33,940 nt of DNA. It comes from Clostridia bacterium (GTDB lineage Bacteria; Bacillota; Clostridia; Oscillospirales; CAG-272). Every line of letters begins with the position of its first letter. The stretch's first letter is position 1. A program made the position numbers and the translations under genes. The stretch is taken from contig JAKSPQ010000005.1 in the NCBI GenBank assembly GCA_024404665.1, forward strand, positions 1-33,940, in the 5' to 3' direction. Positions 1 through 7,784 of this stretch are shown piece by piece. Under the pieces are notes generated by a model, which had not been told where the DNA came from, made no database searches, and saw only the letters and a list, made by a program, of their open reading frames with translations.

Positions 1-887
1 TTAAGAAAGATTGACGGAGGTGAAAAGAAGTGTCTGAACACAGTTATCTTGCAGATAATTTTACTGCAAATGCACAGATAATCAGAGAATGCATGGAGCA
101 GTTTGAAATAACACTTCCGATAGAGCCTGTATCCGATTTCGACGGAAAGTCCGGCCCACAGCTTTAAATAATCATACCAGTTCGCATCGCCGATGATGTC
201 GGAAACTCCGAAGCCCAGTTCGTTTCTGGCCTCGGTTTTACTTGAGAATTCACCTCTCAGCCAACGCAGGCAGGCGGACATTTTTTCTCTGTCGTCATTT
301 GCTTCGGCAATATAATAACCGGTGATTACCTTTGCGAAATCGAAGCCCCCCACAAGGAACTCGAGCTTTGAAAGCTTCTCCCTGAGCGCGGCAGCAAACA
401 TATTTGTGTAGCCCTCGTCGCCGTCCTCTATGCCCCTGAGCGAGAGCTCGGAACGGATGCCGTAGATCAGCTTTGATATTACCTGAACGAGGCCTCCGCC
501 GTCCGGAGACGATTTCACGGACATATTCTTTATAAGCTCGCGGTATGTCGCAACACCTGTTCCGCCTGTACCGTAAAGTCTTCTTTCGGGAGACAAATCG
601 GCATCGGCACAGACAAAATCGCGCTCCAGCGCATATCCTCTGACGAGCTGAATGAGAAAGCTCTTTCCGCTTCCGTATCTTCCCACAAGAAATCTGACGC
701 TTCCTCCGCCTTCAGCAATAAGCTCGAGATCCGAGAGAAAAGCCTTGATTTCCTCGGTTCTGCCGATGGCGATGTAAGGCGCGCCCGAGCGCGGCACTAC
801 GCCCGCGGATACCGATGAAATCAGCGAAGCCAGTATTCTCTTGGGAACGGTTCTTCCGTTGTTCTGATTTTCGTTCTTTATTTCCAT
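1..887 (-). CDS. BrxD-like P-loop ATPase (BREX/TerB-associated), C-terminus missing
   Basis: The ATG at 887 lies 6 bases past the TAG of the TerB gene, so the two are probably co-translated. About 250 residues match the BREX ATP-binding domain family (formerly DUF2791, the BrxC/BrxD type). There is a Walker A GRYGSGKS at residues 69-76, then a stretch reading YALERDFVCADADLSPERR, a TGGTG loop and an ATYRELIKN segment, and later IIGDANWYDYLKLWAG. In the family this last segment leads into a Walker B-like LDE region. Here the resemblance stops just after IGYR (about base 140-150). The remaining open frame to base 1 reads as low-quality sequence, antisense to a plus-strand gene start. Full-length relatives are about 400 residues or more, so roughly the C-terminal third is absent. 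ATP binding is visible; the cellular role is inferred from the family and from the TerB neighbour. Confidence 0.82.
   Translation of the reverse strand, partial: MEIKNENQNNGRTVPKRILASLISSVSAGVVPRSGAPYIAIGRTEEIKAFLSDLELIAEGGGSVRFLVGRYGSGKSFLIQLVRGYALERDFVCADADLSPERRLYGTGGTGVATYRELIKNMSVKSSPDGGGLVQVISKLIYGIRSELSLRGIEDGDEGYTNMFAAALREKLSKLEFLVGGFDFAKVITGYYIAEANDDREKMSACLRWLRGEFSSKTEARNELGFGVSDIIGDANWYDYLKLWAGLSVEIGYRLYRKCYFKLLHAFSDYLCICSKIICKITVFRHFFSPPSIFL
30..167 (+). CDS. 5' fragment of an unrecognised gene, cut by a sequence junction
   Basis: A GTG start at 30 follows a strong GGAGG ribosome binding site (16-20, 9-base spacing) and gives a 45-residue reading frame ending at TAA 165-167. The first ~35 residues (beginning VSEHSYLADNFTANAQ) look like a normal protein start. 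The last ~10 codons lie in DNA that on the other strand encodes a conserved ATPase, so the stop is probably accidental and the gene originally continued elsewhere. I do not recognise the family. The annotation rests on the ribosome binding site and on the absence of plausible minus-strand coding left of about base 135. Confidence 0.3.
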   Translation: MSEHSYLADNFTANAQIIRECMEQFEITLPIEPVSDFDGKSGPQL

Positions 888-893
888 AATCTT

Positions 894-2630
894 CTACAGT
901 CTGTTTTTTCCGGCGGCTATGTCCTCCGCTTCTCCGGTATAATCCGGAATAACGGTCCACAGCCCGTCTGTGTTCTCAATGATAATGTCCCCGATTGAAT
1001 CAAGGGCCGCATCGTTGATTTTTCCTGCCAGCATATCGACCGGCATGCCGGAGAGCCTCGCGCATTCGCGCATTCCCTCACGATCGCCCTTCAGGCAAAA
1101 CGAAATAAAATCGGCAAAAACACCGCCCGTGCCGTCCGATTCGGCATCGGAATCACTTTCGGCATAGCCTTCAAAGGTTGCCGGAGATAAGTCCTCCGGA
1201 GTCTTCGGAAGCTCAGCCGCGATGTTTTTATTGTCCGGAGGACATATGCTTTTAACGGCAGAGTCGGCATCATCGCCGTTTCCGCCGAAGGCGCTTATGA
1301 GTATATCCGTGGTTTCCCATGAGCTCGATTCTATTTTTGAGGCTGCTTCAAACGAAGCCTCGCGTTTTTCAACCTCGTAAAGCTTCTCCCATTCCGGCCC
1401 ATCTGACGTCTTTTCCCTTGCGGGACGGCATTCGGCGGTTACGGAGGAGAAATATCCGTCTATGATTTTCTTTATGTCATCGGGAAGCCCCGTGACGGAG
1501 AGCCGGGACTTGAAGCCAAGGAGAGCGCGGATTTTGTTTTCCGAGTATTTCACAGAGTTTGTAAGCAAAAATCTTGTTTCAAACGATGCTGAAAAAGATC
1601 TGTACGTCACCCTGAGTCTGCGCTTTACGGAAGGATGGCAGATAGCGCCGACATAGGAATCGCGGTTGACGGCTTTTTCCTCCATTCTGCCGAGAACATC
1701 CTTGCCAACGCTTCCGAGTATGCATGCAAGAGCTCCGGCCTCGTGCCTGTCGAATACGGCTGCATTGTCAACGGAATAAAAACGGCTGCCGGTGTAATCG
1801 TAACCGGAAACAAATCTCAGGAGGAAGCCCACATAGGAGTCGCCGCCGATATCGGGCTCAATGAAAAACTCCTTAAGAGTGGAGCTCACAAGAGCCTTTC
1901 TCAGAAAAGGTGCCAACTTTTCAAGCGGAGGCGGCAATCTGTGAATCAGACAGAAATCGCAAACCCACTCGGACAACTGTTCGTCAAGCCTCGGGTTGTC
2001 GTCCCTGTATCCCGTCCAGATGTTCACGAGCATATTAAGAGCGCGGGAGGGCAAAATTCCCTCATCGGAACCGTTCCATTTTCCCGCAAGATTGACCGAC
2101 TCATAAATCATCAGCATCAGATATCCGTAATCGGCCTTCGGAAAACGTCCTTTTCGGATTTCGCTCCTGAGCCAGAGATAATATCCGAGCTGATGGGTAT
2201 TCATCTGTGAATACTGCGGCATGTATGAAAAAAACGGAATGTACTCGCTTTCGTCCGACTCGTATTCTTTTAGTTTTTCGGCAGCCGAAAGGAAAGAATC
2301 ATAATAAGAATAGCTGGTCCCCCATGCTCTTATTTCGACTTCCGAAATCAGCGGAAGCTTAGGCACATATTTTTCGTCGGGCTTCGGATTATCGTTTTTC
2401 TTCCGGTTCTTTTCCGCAGTCGCATCTCTCTTTACCGGAGCCTGAGAAGCCTGCTCTTTTTCCTCCGATGTCACTTCCGGAACCGGAATCTCGATCTCGC
2501 ACAGCGCGACATCGGCTCCGGGGCTTTCTCCCTTGAGAGCTCCGCCGTTCATGTATGAAGGAGAAGCCGACGAGGAATTTCTGAGAAGCGTAAAATCCAG
2601 GGTGCCGTATTTATCGCTAGCGTTCATCAT
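894..2630 (-). CDS. TerB-N/TerB-C domain protein
   Basis: A 578-residue protein. I chose the ATG at 2630 because AGGAGG (2637-2642) sits 6 bases upstream; the longer frame to 2750 would start inside the promoter -35 box. Residues 1-90 are polar, low-complexity linker (Ser, Glu, Lys, Pro). Residues ~95-310 resemble the TerB-N domain, with a PFFSYMPQYSQMN segment, a YYLWLRSEIRKGRF segment and a YLMLMIYESVN helix. The C-terminal part to ~560 resembles TerB-C, ending in a helix of the type INDAALDSIGDIIIE followed by a short aromatic strand. In the literature TerB-N/TerB-C proteins occur beside P-loop ATPases and helicases in tellurite-resistance-type (Ter) stress or phage-defence systems. The ATPase next door fits that. 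It is the first gene of the operon and cytoplasmic (no signal peptide or membrane segment). The exact function is not known. Confidence 0.83.
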   Translation of the reverse strand: MMNASDKYGTLDFTLLRNSSSASPSYMNGGALKGESPGADVALCEIEIPVPEVTSEEKEQASQAPVKRDATAEKNRKKNDNPKPDEKYVPKLPLISEVEIRAWGTSYSYYDSFLSAAEKLKEYESDESEYIPFFSYMPQYSQMNTHQLGYYLWLRSEIRKGRFPKADYGYLMLMIYESVNLAGKWNGSDEGILPSRALNMLVNIWTGYRDDNPRLDEQLSEWVCDFCLIHRLPPPLEKLAPFLRKALVSSTLKEFFIEPDIGGDSYVGFLLRFVSGYDYTGSRFYSVDNAAVFDRHEAGALACILGSVGKDVLGRMEEKAVNRDSYVGAICHPSVKRRLRVTYRSFSASFETRFLLTNSVKYSENKIRALLGFKSRLSVTGLPDDIKKIIDGYFSSVTAECRPAREKTSDGPEWEKLYEVEKREASFEAASKIESSSWETTDILISAFGGNGDDADSAVKSICPPDNKNIAAELPKTPEDLSPATFEGYAESDSDAESDGTGGVFADFISFCLKGDREGMRECARLSGMPVDMLAGKINDAALDSIGDIIIENTDGLWTVIPDYTGEAEDIAAGKNRL

Positions 2631-2721
2631 TCCGCTCCTCCTCTCTTCATAAGATGTCAAGCATTCCGTCATGATTACAACGGATACGCATTTAACCGTT
2701 CGCCGGCAGAAGTAATAGTTT

Positions 2722-2750
2722 ATTATAATATTATTTTTTATATAAGTCAA
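2722..2750 (-). promoter_or_regulatory. Sigma-A-type promoter of the TerB/ATPase operon
   Basis: On the minus strand TTGACT (2745-2750) and TATAAT (2722-2727) are separated by exactly 17 bases, in AT-rich DNA. Predicted transcription start is near 2715, leaving an ~85-base leader before the ATG at 2630. Confidence 0.7.
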
Positions 2751-2897
2751 GAGTTTTTCGAGTATTATATAAAAAATTAATATTCGTTTAAAAAAGAACG
2801 GAAGCCTCGGTCTCTATGCCTTCGTCAGTCACAGTCAATAAGTCTGCGCCACTTATGAAATATAATTAAAAAATAAAAAATATATTTAAATTTTCAC

Positions 2898-2926
2898 TTG
2901 AAAAAAAAGCAATAAACTGATATAAT
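2898..2926 (+). promoter_or_regulatory. Sigma-A-type promoter of ireB-ribF
   Basis: TTGAAA (2898-2903) and a perfect TATAAT (2921-2926) with a 17-base spacer. The first gene downstream begins at 3034. Confidence 0.72.
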
Positions 2927-3033
2927 ATATTCAGCGAAATTTTAGTTATCGCTCATAAGGAATTACGGACTGTTTTCATACGGCGGCCGTAAACACCGGT
3001 TTTGACAAATAACAGAGAAAGGCGGTCTATATT

Positions 3034-3315
3034 ATGCAGAAGAACGGAGCAAAAGCCTCAGCCGGGGGAACAAGGACATTTCCTTATACCACGGAAAAAT
3101 ACGCGGCAATCAGAGAAACTCTGCAAACTGTTTACGATGCTCTCGAAACCAAGGGATACGATCCGATAAATCAGATCGTCGGTTATATTCTATCGGAGGA
3201 TCCCGCTTACATTACAAGCTATCAGAACGCACGCGGACTCATAACCAAATATGACCGCGACGAACTCCTCGACGCTCTGGCTCATTTCTATTTCGGAGAA
3301 GGCTCGGACAAATGA
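3034..3315 (+). CDS. ireB: IreB family regulatory phosphoprotein (UPF0297)
   Basis: 93 residues. The core segments ([20 protein letters not shown], then [14 protein letters not shown], then [16 protein letters not shown]) match the IreB/YrzL family (DUF965) across its whole length. In Enterococcus IreB is a small cytoplasmic dimer phosphorylated by the PASTA kinase IreK that negatively influences cephalosporin resistance. The N-terminal ~15 residues, where that phosphorylation occurs, differ here but still hold threonines (Thr13, Thr15). A purine-rich GAAAGGCGG site lies upstream of ATG 3034. The stop overlaps the ribF start by 4 bases (ATGA), so the two are translationally coupled. In many Firmicutes ireB sits with ruvX; that partner is absent here. 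Confidence 0.93.
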   Translation: MQKNGAKASAGGTRTFPYTTEKYAAIRETLQTVYDALETKGYDPINQIVGYILSEDPAYITSYQNARGLITKYDRDELLDALAHFYFGEGSDK

Positions 3316-4217
3316 CAGAAAACCTTTCTGCCTTTAACGGCTCTGCGGTTGCTCTCGGCAGCTTCGACGGTGTCCATGCCGGCCACCGCGCCATTCTTTC
3401 CGAGACGGTATCCGCAGCCGACAGGGCAGGACTTACGCCGTCGGCATTCACATTCGGCATGCCGCCGGCGTTATTCAAAAATCCCGGCTTCCCCGGAATA
3501 CTCACGGACACCGATGAAAAGCTTGCATTGATGAAGGAATGCGGAATCGGCACTGTTCTCGTCGCGGACTTCGGTGATATTCACGGTCTTTCACCCGAAG
3601 ACTTCATAGCTCTCTTTCTGATAAAAAAGCTCAAGGCGAAAACGGTTATCTGCGGAGAGGATTTCCGCTTCGGCGCCGACAGGGCAGGAAACACCGATAC
3701 ACTGAGAGCCTTCTTCGGGGAAAATGCCGTCGTTCTTCCGTTTCTCACCTTCAACGGACGAAAGGTTTCCTCCACGGAAATCAGAGCTATGGTTGCTGAG
3801 GGCGATGTTAGCACTGCCGCTACCCTTCTCGGAAGGCCGTATTCGCTGAGCGGCGAGAGCTTTGAGGGCCGTCACGACGGACGCAGGCTCGGTTTCCCGA
3901 CAATCAACATTCTTCCTCCCGATGGCAAGGTGCTCCCTCCCAATGGGGTTTATATCACAAAAACCGTGTTCCCGGACTGCACTGATTATCCTTCTGTAAC
4001 AAACATAGGTCTCTCTCCGACTCTTGACTTTACAGGAACCAAAAGACTCGAAACTCATCTTCTGAACTTCGGCGGCGGATTCTGTCCAAAGGGACGCTAC
4101 ACGGTGATGTTTCTCGAGAGAGTGCGAGGCGAATTTGTTTTCGGTTCCGTAAATGAGCTTGCCGAACAGATTTCAAAGGACAAAAAGCGGGCCGAAGAAT
4201 ACTTTAAAAACAATTAA
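3312..4217 (+). CDS. ribF: Bifunctional riboflavin kinase / FAD synthetase
   Basis: 301 residues, a normal length for RibF. It makes FMN from riboflavin and ATP, then FAD from FMN. The N-terminal nucleotidyltransferase half shows [10 protein letters not shown] (residues 16-25, the HxGH signature) and a KVSSTEIR motif (151-158). The C-terminal flavokinase half begins near 175, with [10 protein letters not shown] (190-199) and an ETHLLNF segment containing the conserved glutamate. Its start overlaps the ireB stop by 4 bases. No frameshift and no missing catalytic motif. The next gene starts 4 bases after its stop, so the three form one transcript. Confidence 0.95.
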   Translation: MTENLSAFNGSAVALGSFDGVHAGHRAILSETVSAADRAGLTPSAFTFGMPPALFKNPGFPGILTDTDEKLALMKECGIGTVLVADFGDIHGLSPEDFIALFLIKKLKAKTVICGEDFRFGADRAGNTDTLRAFFGENAVVLPFLTFNGRKVSSTEIRAMVAEGDVSTAATLLGRPYSLSGESFEGRHDGRRLGFPTINILPPDGKVLPPNGVYITKTVFPDCTDYPSVTNIGLSPTLDFTGTKRLETHLLNFGGGFCPKGRYTVMFLERVRGEFVFGSVNELAEQISKDKKRAEEYFKNN

Positions 4218-4221
4218 TTTC

Positions 4222-5565
4222 ATGAATAACTGTAAATCAAACAAGGGACTGCGGATACTGCTCTGCCTTATTTCCGCGGTCCTTTTTCTGATACCTGTCC
4301 TGAGCATCGGCACTTTTGCCGAAAAGCTCGATGAGATACCTCTCGGAAATGCGGCATCCGTATATATTTATAATCTCGACAATTCCGTGATTCTGACATC
4401 GAAGGACTCGGATAAGAGGATTTATCCCGCATCGACCGTAAAAATCATGACGGGCCTCATCTGCTGCGAAAACCTGAACGGCAGGCAGAAGGAAAAAGTT
4501 CGTGTTACCGAAAAGATGGTCTCCTTCATCGAGGGCCGTTACATGGGCATAAAAGCGGGAGACACACCGACGATAGGCGATCTTCTGTATCTGGGATTCT
4601 GCGGTGGCTTCAACGATGCCATCGTTATCATGGAATATCTCATCGCAGGCTCAGAGAGCGATTTTGTCGCATTGATGAACAACCGCGCCGCGTCGCTCGG
4701 AATGAAAAACACGCATTACACCAATGCCACGGGCGTACATAACGACAACATGTACACGACGGCGGAGGACACCGCCATTCTTGCAAAGGCTGCATACTCC
4801 AACGGTCTTCTGATGACGGTTACATCGGCTTTGGATTATGCGACGTCCGGCTTTGCCAAAACGTTTGCCTTTGACAATTACAACAGCCTCATTTCAAACA
4901 GCCGCTACCACAATCCGCTCTGCCGAGGACTCAATGCCGGAAGCACACCGGCCGCCGGTGCATGCGCAGTAACCGTCGCGGAAAAGAACGGCGTTTCGGT
5001 TCTGAGCGTTGTTATGGGAGCCAAAATCGACGATTACAACAACAATTACGCGTATATTCTGACCAGCCGTCTGATTGACTGGGCCTTCGACTGCTTCGGC
5101 TACATCGATGTTTTCTCAACCTCAGATGTAATCTGTGAGGTTCCCCTTTCCCTTGCCCTCGATACCGACAGCGTCATTGCCGTTCCGGAAAGAAAGGTTT
5201 CGTATTACCTTCCGAAGAGCATAACGGTTTCCAAAACTCCCGGGGAGAACACTTCCGCCGACATTACATATTCATACAGGCTTACGGAGCCGACGCTCGA
5301 GGCGCCGGTTGAAAAAGGAAGACAGATAGGCTTTCTTTCGGTTTTCTACAGAGGAGAGCTCATTGATACCGTTGCAATCGTTGCCGGAACCTCCGTGGAT
5401 CAGAGCCGGCTGCTATACGTCTTCGATAAAATCCGTGAATTTTCAAAGAGCGATTTTTTCATCGGAGCCGTAATTACCTTCGCTGTATGCGGAATACTTT
5501 ATATAGTAGCCGTTTCCGTTATCAAGGGAAAACGAAGTTCTCAGCGCAGAAGAAGGCGCAGATAA
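4222..5565 (+). CDS. DacF-like D-Ala-D-Ala carboxypeptidase family protein, degenerate active site
   Basis: 447 residues from the ATG at 4222; the frame is open to 4153 inside ribF but that start would overlap ribF by 65 bases. There is an N-terminal signal segment (residues 9-33), a peptidase S11 (penicillin-binding protein 5 type) domain, a C-terminal beta domain, then a membrane helix near 415-437 and a KRSSQRRRRRR tail, so it is membrane-anchored outside the cell. Motif 1 is intact (S71-T-V-K74). Motif 2, normally SxN, reads G129-F-N131. Motif 3, normally KTG, reads N238-A-G240 within GLNAGST where relatives have GLKTGYT. Two of three active-site motifs are therefore changed although the surroundings (NDA, GMKNTHYTN, SVVMGA) are conserved. 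It may be a non-hydrolytic peptidoglycan-binding paralogue. The ribosome binding site is weak. Confidence 0.85.
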   Translation: MNNCKSNKGLRILLCLISAVLFLIPVLSIGTFAEKLDEIPLGNAASVYIYNLDNSVILTSKDSDKRIYPASTVKIMTGLICCENLNGRQKEKVRVTEKMVSFIEGRYMGIKAGDTPTIGDLLYLGFCGGFNDAIVIMEYLIAGSESDFVALMNNRAASLGMKNTHYTNATGVHNDNMYTTAEDTAILAKAAYSNGLLMTVTSALDYATSGFAKTFAFDNYNSLISNSRYHNPLCRGLNAGSTPAAGACAVTVAEKNGVSVLSVVMGAKIDDYNNNYAYILTSRLIDWAFDCFGYIDVFSTSDVICEVPLSLALDTDSVIAVPERKVSYYLPKSITVSKTPGENTSADITYSYRLTEPTLEAPVEKGRQIGFLSVFYRGELIDTVAIVAGTSVDQSRLLYVFDKIREFSKSDFFIGAVITFAVCGILYIVAVSVIKGKRSSQRRRRRR

Positions 5566-5652
5566 AACGCTTAATATGCTTTTCTTTTCAAAGACACTCG
5601 ATAAAGTTACAAAAATAATAAAAATATATTATACATTTATTATCATTTCTTC

Positions 5653-5681
5653 TTGACTAATCGATTTTTTTATTGTATAAT
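5653..5681 (+). promoter_or_regulatory. Sigma-A-type promoter of the acyl carrier protein gene
   Basis: TTGACT (5653-5658) and TATAAT (5676-5681) with a 17-base spacer. The start codon at 5733 follows after about 45 bases, so the longer frame beginning at 5673 would start inside the promoter and is rejected. Confidence 0.76.
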
Positions 5682-5732
5682 ACCCCGTATAATAACAAAA
5701 TTGAATTATTATTACCAGAAAGGAATATAAGA

Positions 5733-5960
5733 ATGTTTGAACAGTTCAAGAAGCTGCTCGTAGATGAGCTTCAGGTAGATCCCGAAAAGATTACAATGGA
5801 GGCCGAACTCGCCAACGATCTCGGCATCAATTCCATTGAACTTGCCGAGCTTGTTATGCACTGTGAAGAAGATTTCGATATCTCCATCCAGGACGATGAT
5901 ATTCATGATTTCGTAACCGTCGGCGATATTGTAAAATATCTCGAAGGTCTCGCGAAATAA
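5733..5960 (+). CDS. acpP: Acyl carrier protein
   Basis: 75 residues, the usual size. AGAAAGGA (5717-5724) is 8 bases before ATG 5733. The phosphopantetheine attachment region reads DLGINSIELAELV, with the serine in the expected place. The usual Asp-Ser-Leu is Asn-Ser-Ile here. The acidic helix II and the C-terminal TVGDIVKYLE helix are typical. As an acyl carrier it would shuttle fatty acyl intermediates on the 4'-phosphopantetheine arm in the cytoplasm. It has its own promoter and is not beside fab genes, so it could serve general lipid synthesis or a specialised acyl transfer (for example a teichoic-acid-type carrier). AcpP is the safest name. Confidence 0.88.
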   Translation: MFEQFKKLLVDELQVDPEKITMEAELANDLGINSIELAELVMHCEEDFDISIQDDDIHDFVTVGDIVKYLEGLAK

Positions 5961-5996
5961 TCATCACTGACCTGTTATTCGGTCATGATCACCGGG

Positions 5997-6021
5997 GGGC
6001 TGCCGCTTTTAGCGACGGCCC
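5997..6021 (+). other. Stem-loop between the acyl carrier protein gene and the methyltransferase
   Basis: GGGCTGCCGC (5997-6006) pairs with GCGACGGCCC (6012-6021) around a 5-base TTTTA loop, with one wobble and one mismatch. No U tract follows, so it is not a classic terminator; it may protect the acyl carrier mRNA 3' end or attenuate readthrough. It lies just before AGGAG (6032-6036) and the TTG start chosen for the next gene, which supports that region being untranslated. Confidence 0.45.
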
Positions 6022-6041
6022 TTCTGAATTCAGGAGTAATT

Positions 6042-6795
6042 TTGAAACCTCTCGAAAAAGATTCCGTACTCTTTGAGGGCATCGTTTCCGTCTCCGCACT
6101 AATAAAAGCAGCGGATTCCGGTACTGCCAGACGCAAAATTATCAGAGTACTGATTGAAGAAAGCAAATTTTCAAAGGAACGTCACAAGGTCGGTTTTATC
6201 AGGACGGCCTCGCAGAGACTCGGATTTGTGATTGAGAAAATCACTCAGTCAGATGTTGCCGAGCTCTCGTCCGGCAAGACTCACGGCGGCTTCTTTGCCG
6301 AAGCGACTTCAGCGGTATACCCGGGACTCGATGACGTCATTCCGGAAAAGCTGTCGTTTGCCGTAATTCTCGACGGCACCGAAGATCCGTATTCGCTCGG
6401 TCATTCCGCCAGAGTTCTGTACTCCTGCGGGTGCGATGCTCTCATAGTACCGAGGCTTCCCGATATGGCCGACTCCGTAATAGTCAAGGCCTCTGCAGGT
6501 TCTTTTGAACTGCTTCCCGTTTATCTTAGCGACTCGGCGGAAGCCGCGGCGCTCTTTAAAAAAGCAGGGATTAAGATTGCCTGTGCGGGGATAAGGGATT
6601 CTGTATCTCTGAAAGACGCGGACCTTAAATACCCGCTGCTGCTTGTATGCGGAGGCGAAAAAAGAGGAATTTCCTCATCGGTAGCAGGCGGATCTGACGG
6701 TAAGAATTCCTTACAGCAGAGAGGTTATGGCTTCTCTTCCCTCCGAAACGGCAGTTTCGATTTTTGCCTACGAAATCATGAGCAGGAACAACTGA
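6042..6795 (+). pseudogene. TrmH/SpoU family RNA 2'-O-methyltransferase, frameshifted
   Basis: I chose the TTG start at 6042 because AGGAG (6032-6036) sits 5 bases upstream; the ATG at 5985 has no binding site. The N-terminal substrate-binding domain (VSALIKAADSG...) and SPOUT motifs 1 (DPYSLGHSARVLYSCG) and 2 (VCGGEKRGISSSV) are in this frame. Motif 3 is not: after base ~6685 it lies in the next frame (+1), which reads ADLTVRIPYSREVMASLPSE, then TAVSIFAYEIMSRNN and TGA at 6793-6795. That is the conserved C-terminus expected for the family. One extra base or two missing bases within 6684-6691 (GCAGGCGG) explains it; corrected length is ~250 residues, normal for the family. Uncorrected, the frame runs on to 6851 into the next gene. 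It would methylate ribose in rRNA or tRNA using SAM; the target is unknown. Confidence 0.86.
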
Positions 6796-6828
6796 CTCAC
6801 ATATATAACCGGAGCTATTATCTGAATC

Positions 6829-7746
6829 ATGAAGAAATTAAAACTATTTGACATGAACAGAGACGGAAAAGGCGTATCAAAGGATGAAAAACCGCTGAAG
6901 CCGACTCTGTGGAACCTTCCCAAATTTTATTTCAGACATTTTACCAAGGTTCTCAATCTGAACTTTGTCATGCTTCCTATATGGATTATACCGTTTGTAC
7001 TTGTTTATCTGTACACCGTCGCGGATTCGATAGGCACTCAGACAAACGTTGTCTACAGCACCCTGTACGGAATATCCGTAATCAATCCAACTCCCGGAAT
7101 CATGTCACTCATCGGCGTATTCGGCTCTCAGCTTCCGCTGCAGACATACGGGCCCGGAAGAATTATCGTAAGCTTTGCCCTCATACTGCTGCTTGCGGTC
7201 CTTTGGGGATGGATTAATCTCGGCGCAACCTATTGTGCAAGAGGCATTTTCAGAGGAGACCCGGTTTTCATCTGGAGCGACTTCAAATACGCCGTATCCA
7301 GAAACCTCTGGCAGGGACTTCTCATAGGAATCCTTGATTTTGCCGCCTGCTGCATTCTGGGCTACGATCTGTTTTACTTTGCCCAGAGGGGCGGAACATT
7401 CTGGCTTGACTTCTTTTTCTTCGGAATATGCGGAGCCGTTGCCATTTATTTCTTTATGCGTTTTTATATTTACCTTCTGCTTGTCACTTTTGACATCAAA
7501 ACCGGAAAGCTTATCAAAAACTCGCTTATCTTCTCAATACTCGGAATCAAGAGAAATCTTATAGGTCTTCTGGCCATTTTCATCGTAATTGCTCTCAATG
7601 TTGCTCTTGTGCTGCTCTTCTGGTCAGTACAGTTCGTTGTTCCCCTGATTCTGCCTATTATTTACCTTCTCCCTTCCATTGTGCTCTTTACCGTTTATTC
7701 CGCATATCCGGTTATAGACCGGTACATGATAAAGGGCCGTGCCTAA
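6829..7746 (+). CDS. DUF624-like (YesL-type) integral membrane protein
   Basis: 305 residues with about six membrane segments. The first two lie near residues 45-67 and 110-135, the next two near 158-180 and 190-220 (very Phe-rich), and the last two near 240-265 and 270-295. A conserved-looking cytoplasmic loop KTGKLIKNSLIFSILGIKRN precedes the fifth segment. This layout fits the DUF624/YesL family, often found near sugar transport genes, but no function is established. ATG 6829 has GGAG 14 bases upstream, which is far; ATG 6853 in the same frame is an alternative. It follows the methyltransferase and ends before a strong terminator. Confidence 0.6.
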   Translation: MKKLKLFDMNRDGKGVSKDEKPLKPTLWNLPKFYFRHFTKVLNLNFVMLPIWIIPFVLVYLYTVADSIGTQTNVVYSTLYGISVINPTPGIMSLIGVFGSQLPLQTYGPGRIIVSFALILLLAVLWGWINLGATYCARGIFRGDPVFIWSDFKYAVSRNLWQGLLIGILDFAACCILGYDLFYFAQRGGTFWLDFFFFGICGAVAIYFFMRFYIYLLLVTFDIKTGKLIKNSLIFSILGIKRNLIGLLAIFIVIALNVALVLLFWSVQFVVPLILPIIYLLPSIVLFTVYSAYPVIDRYMIKGRA

Positions 7747-7784
7747 TGCGTCATTCAGTCAATTACGAATCATAAGACAAACTC

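Larger units (their letters stand above)
2631..3033. other. Intergenic region with two divergent promoters
   Basis: About 400 bases without a gene, very AT-rich between 2715 and 2935. It holds a minus-strand promoter for the TerB/ATPase operon and a plus-strand promoter for ireB-ribF, with a leader of roughly 100 bases before ireB. The ireB leader contains a short GC palindrome around 2981-2993 (TACGG-CGG-CCGTA). No small gene or RNA was recognised. Confidence 0.6.

Noticed and set aside
1635..2210. 191-residue plus-strand frame inside the TerB gene
   Set aside because: Exactly antisense to conserved TerB-N codons, with no ribosome binding site; a shadow of the high third-position bias.
2838..2935. 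Possible small RNA or riboswitch in the AT-rich DNA ahead of ireB
   Set aside because: Only promoter boxes and a 5-base palindrome can be supported; no known riboswitch core was recognised.
4153..4221. Upstream in-frame start of the DacF-like gene
   Set aside because: It would overlap ribF by 65 bases and put polar residues before the signal peptide, which begins properly at 4222.
6675..6700. Programmed frameshift in the TrmH-like gene
   Set aside because: The site GCAGGCGG is not a known slippery sequence, and family members are single-frame genes.
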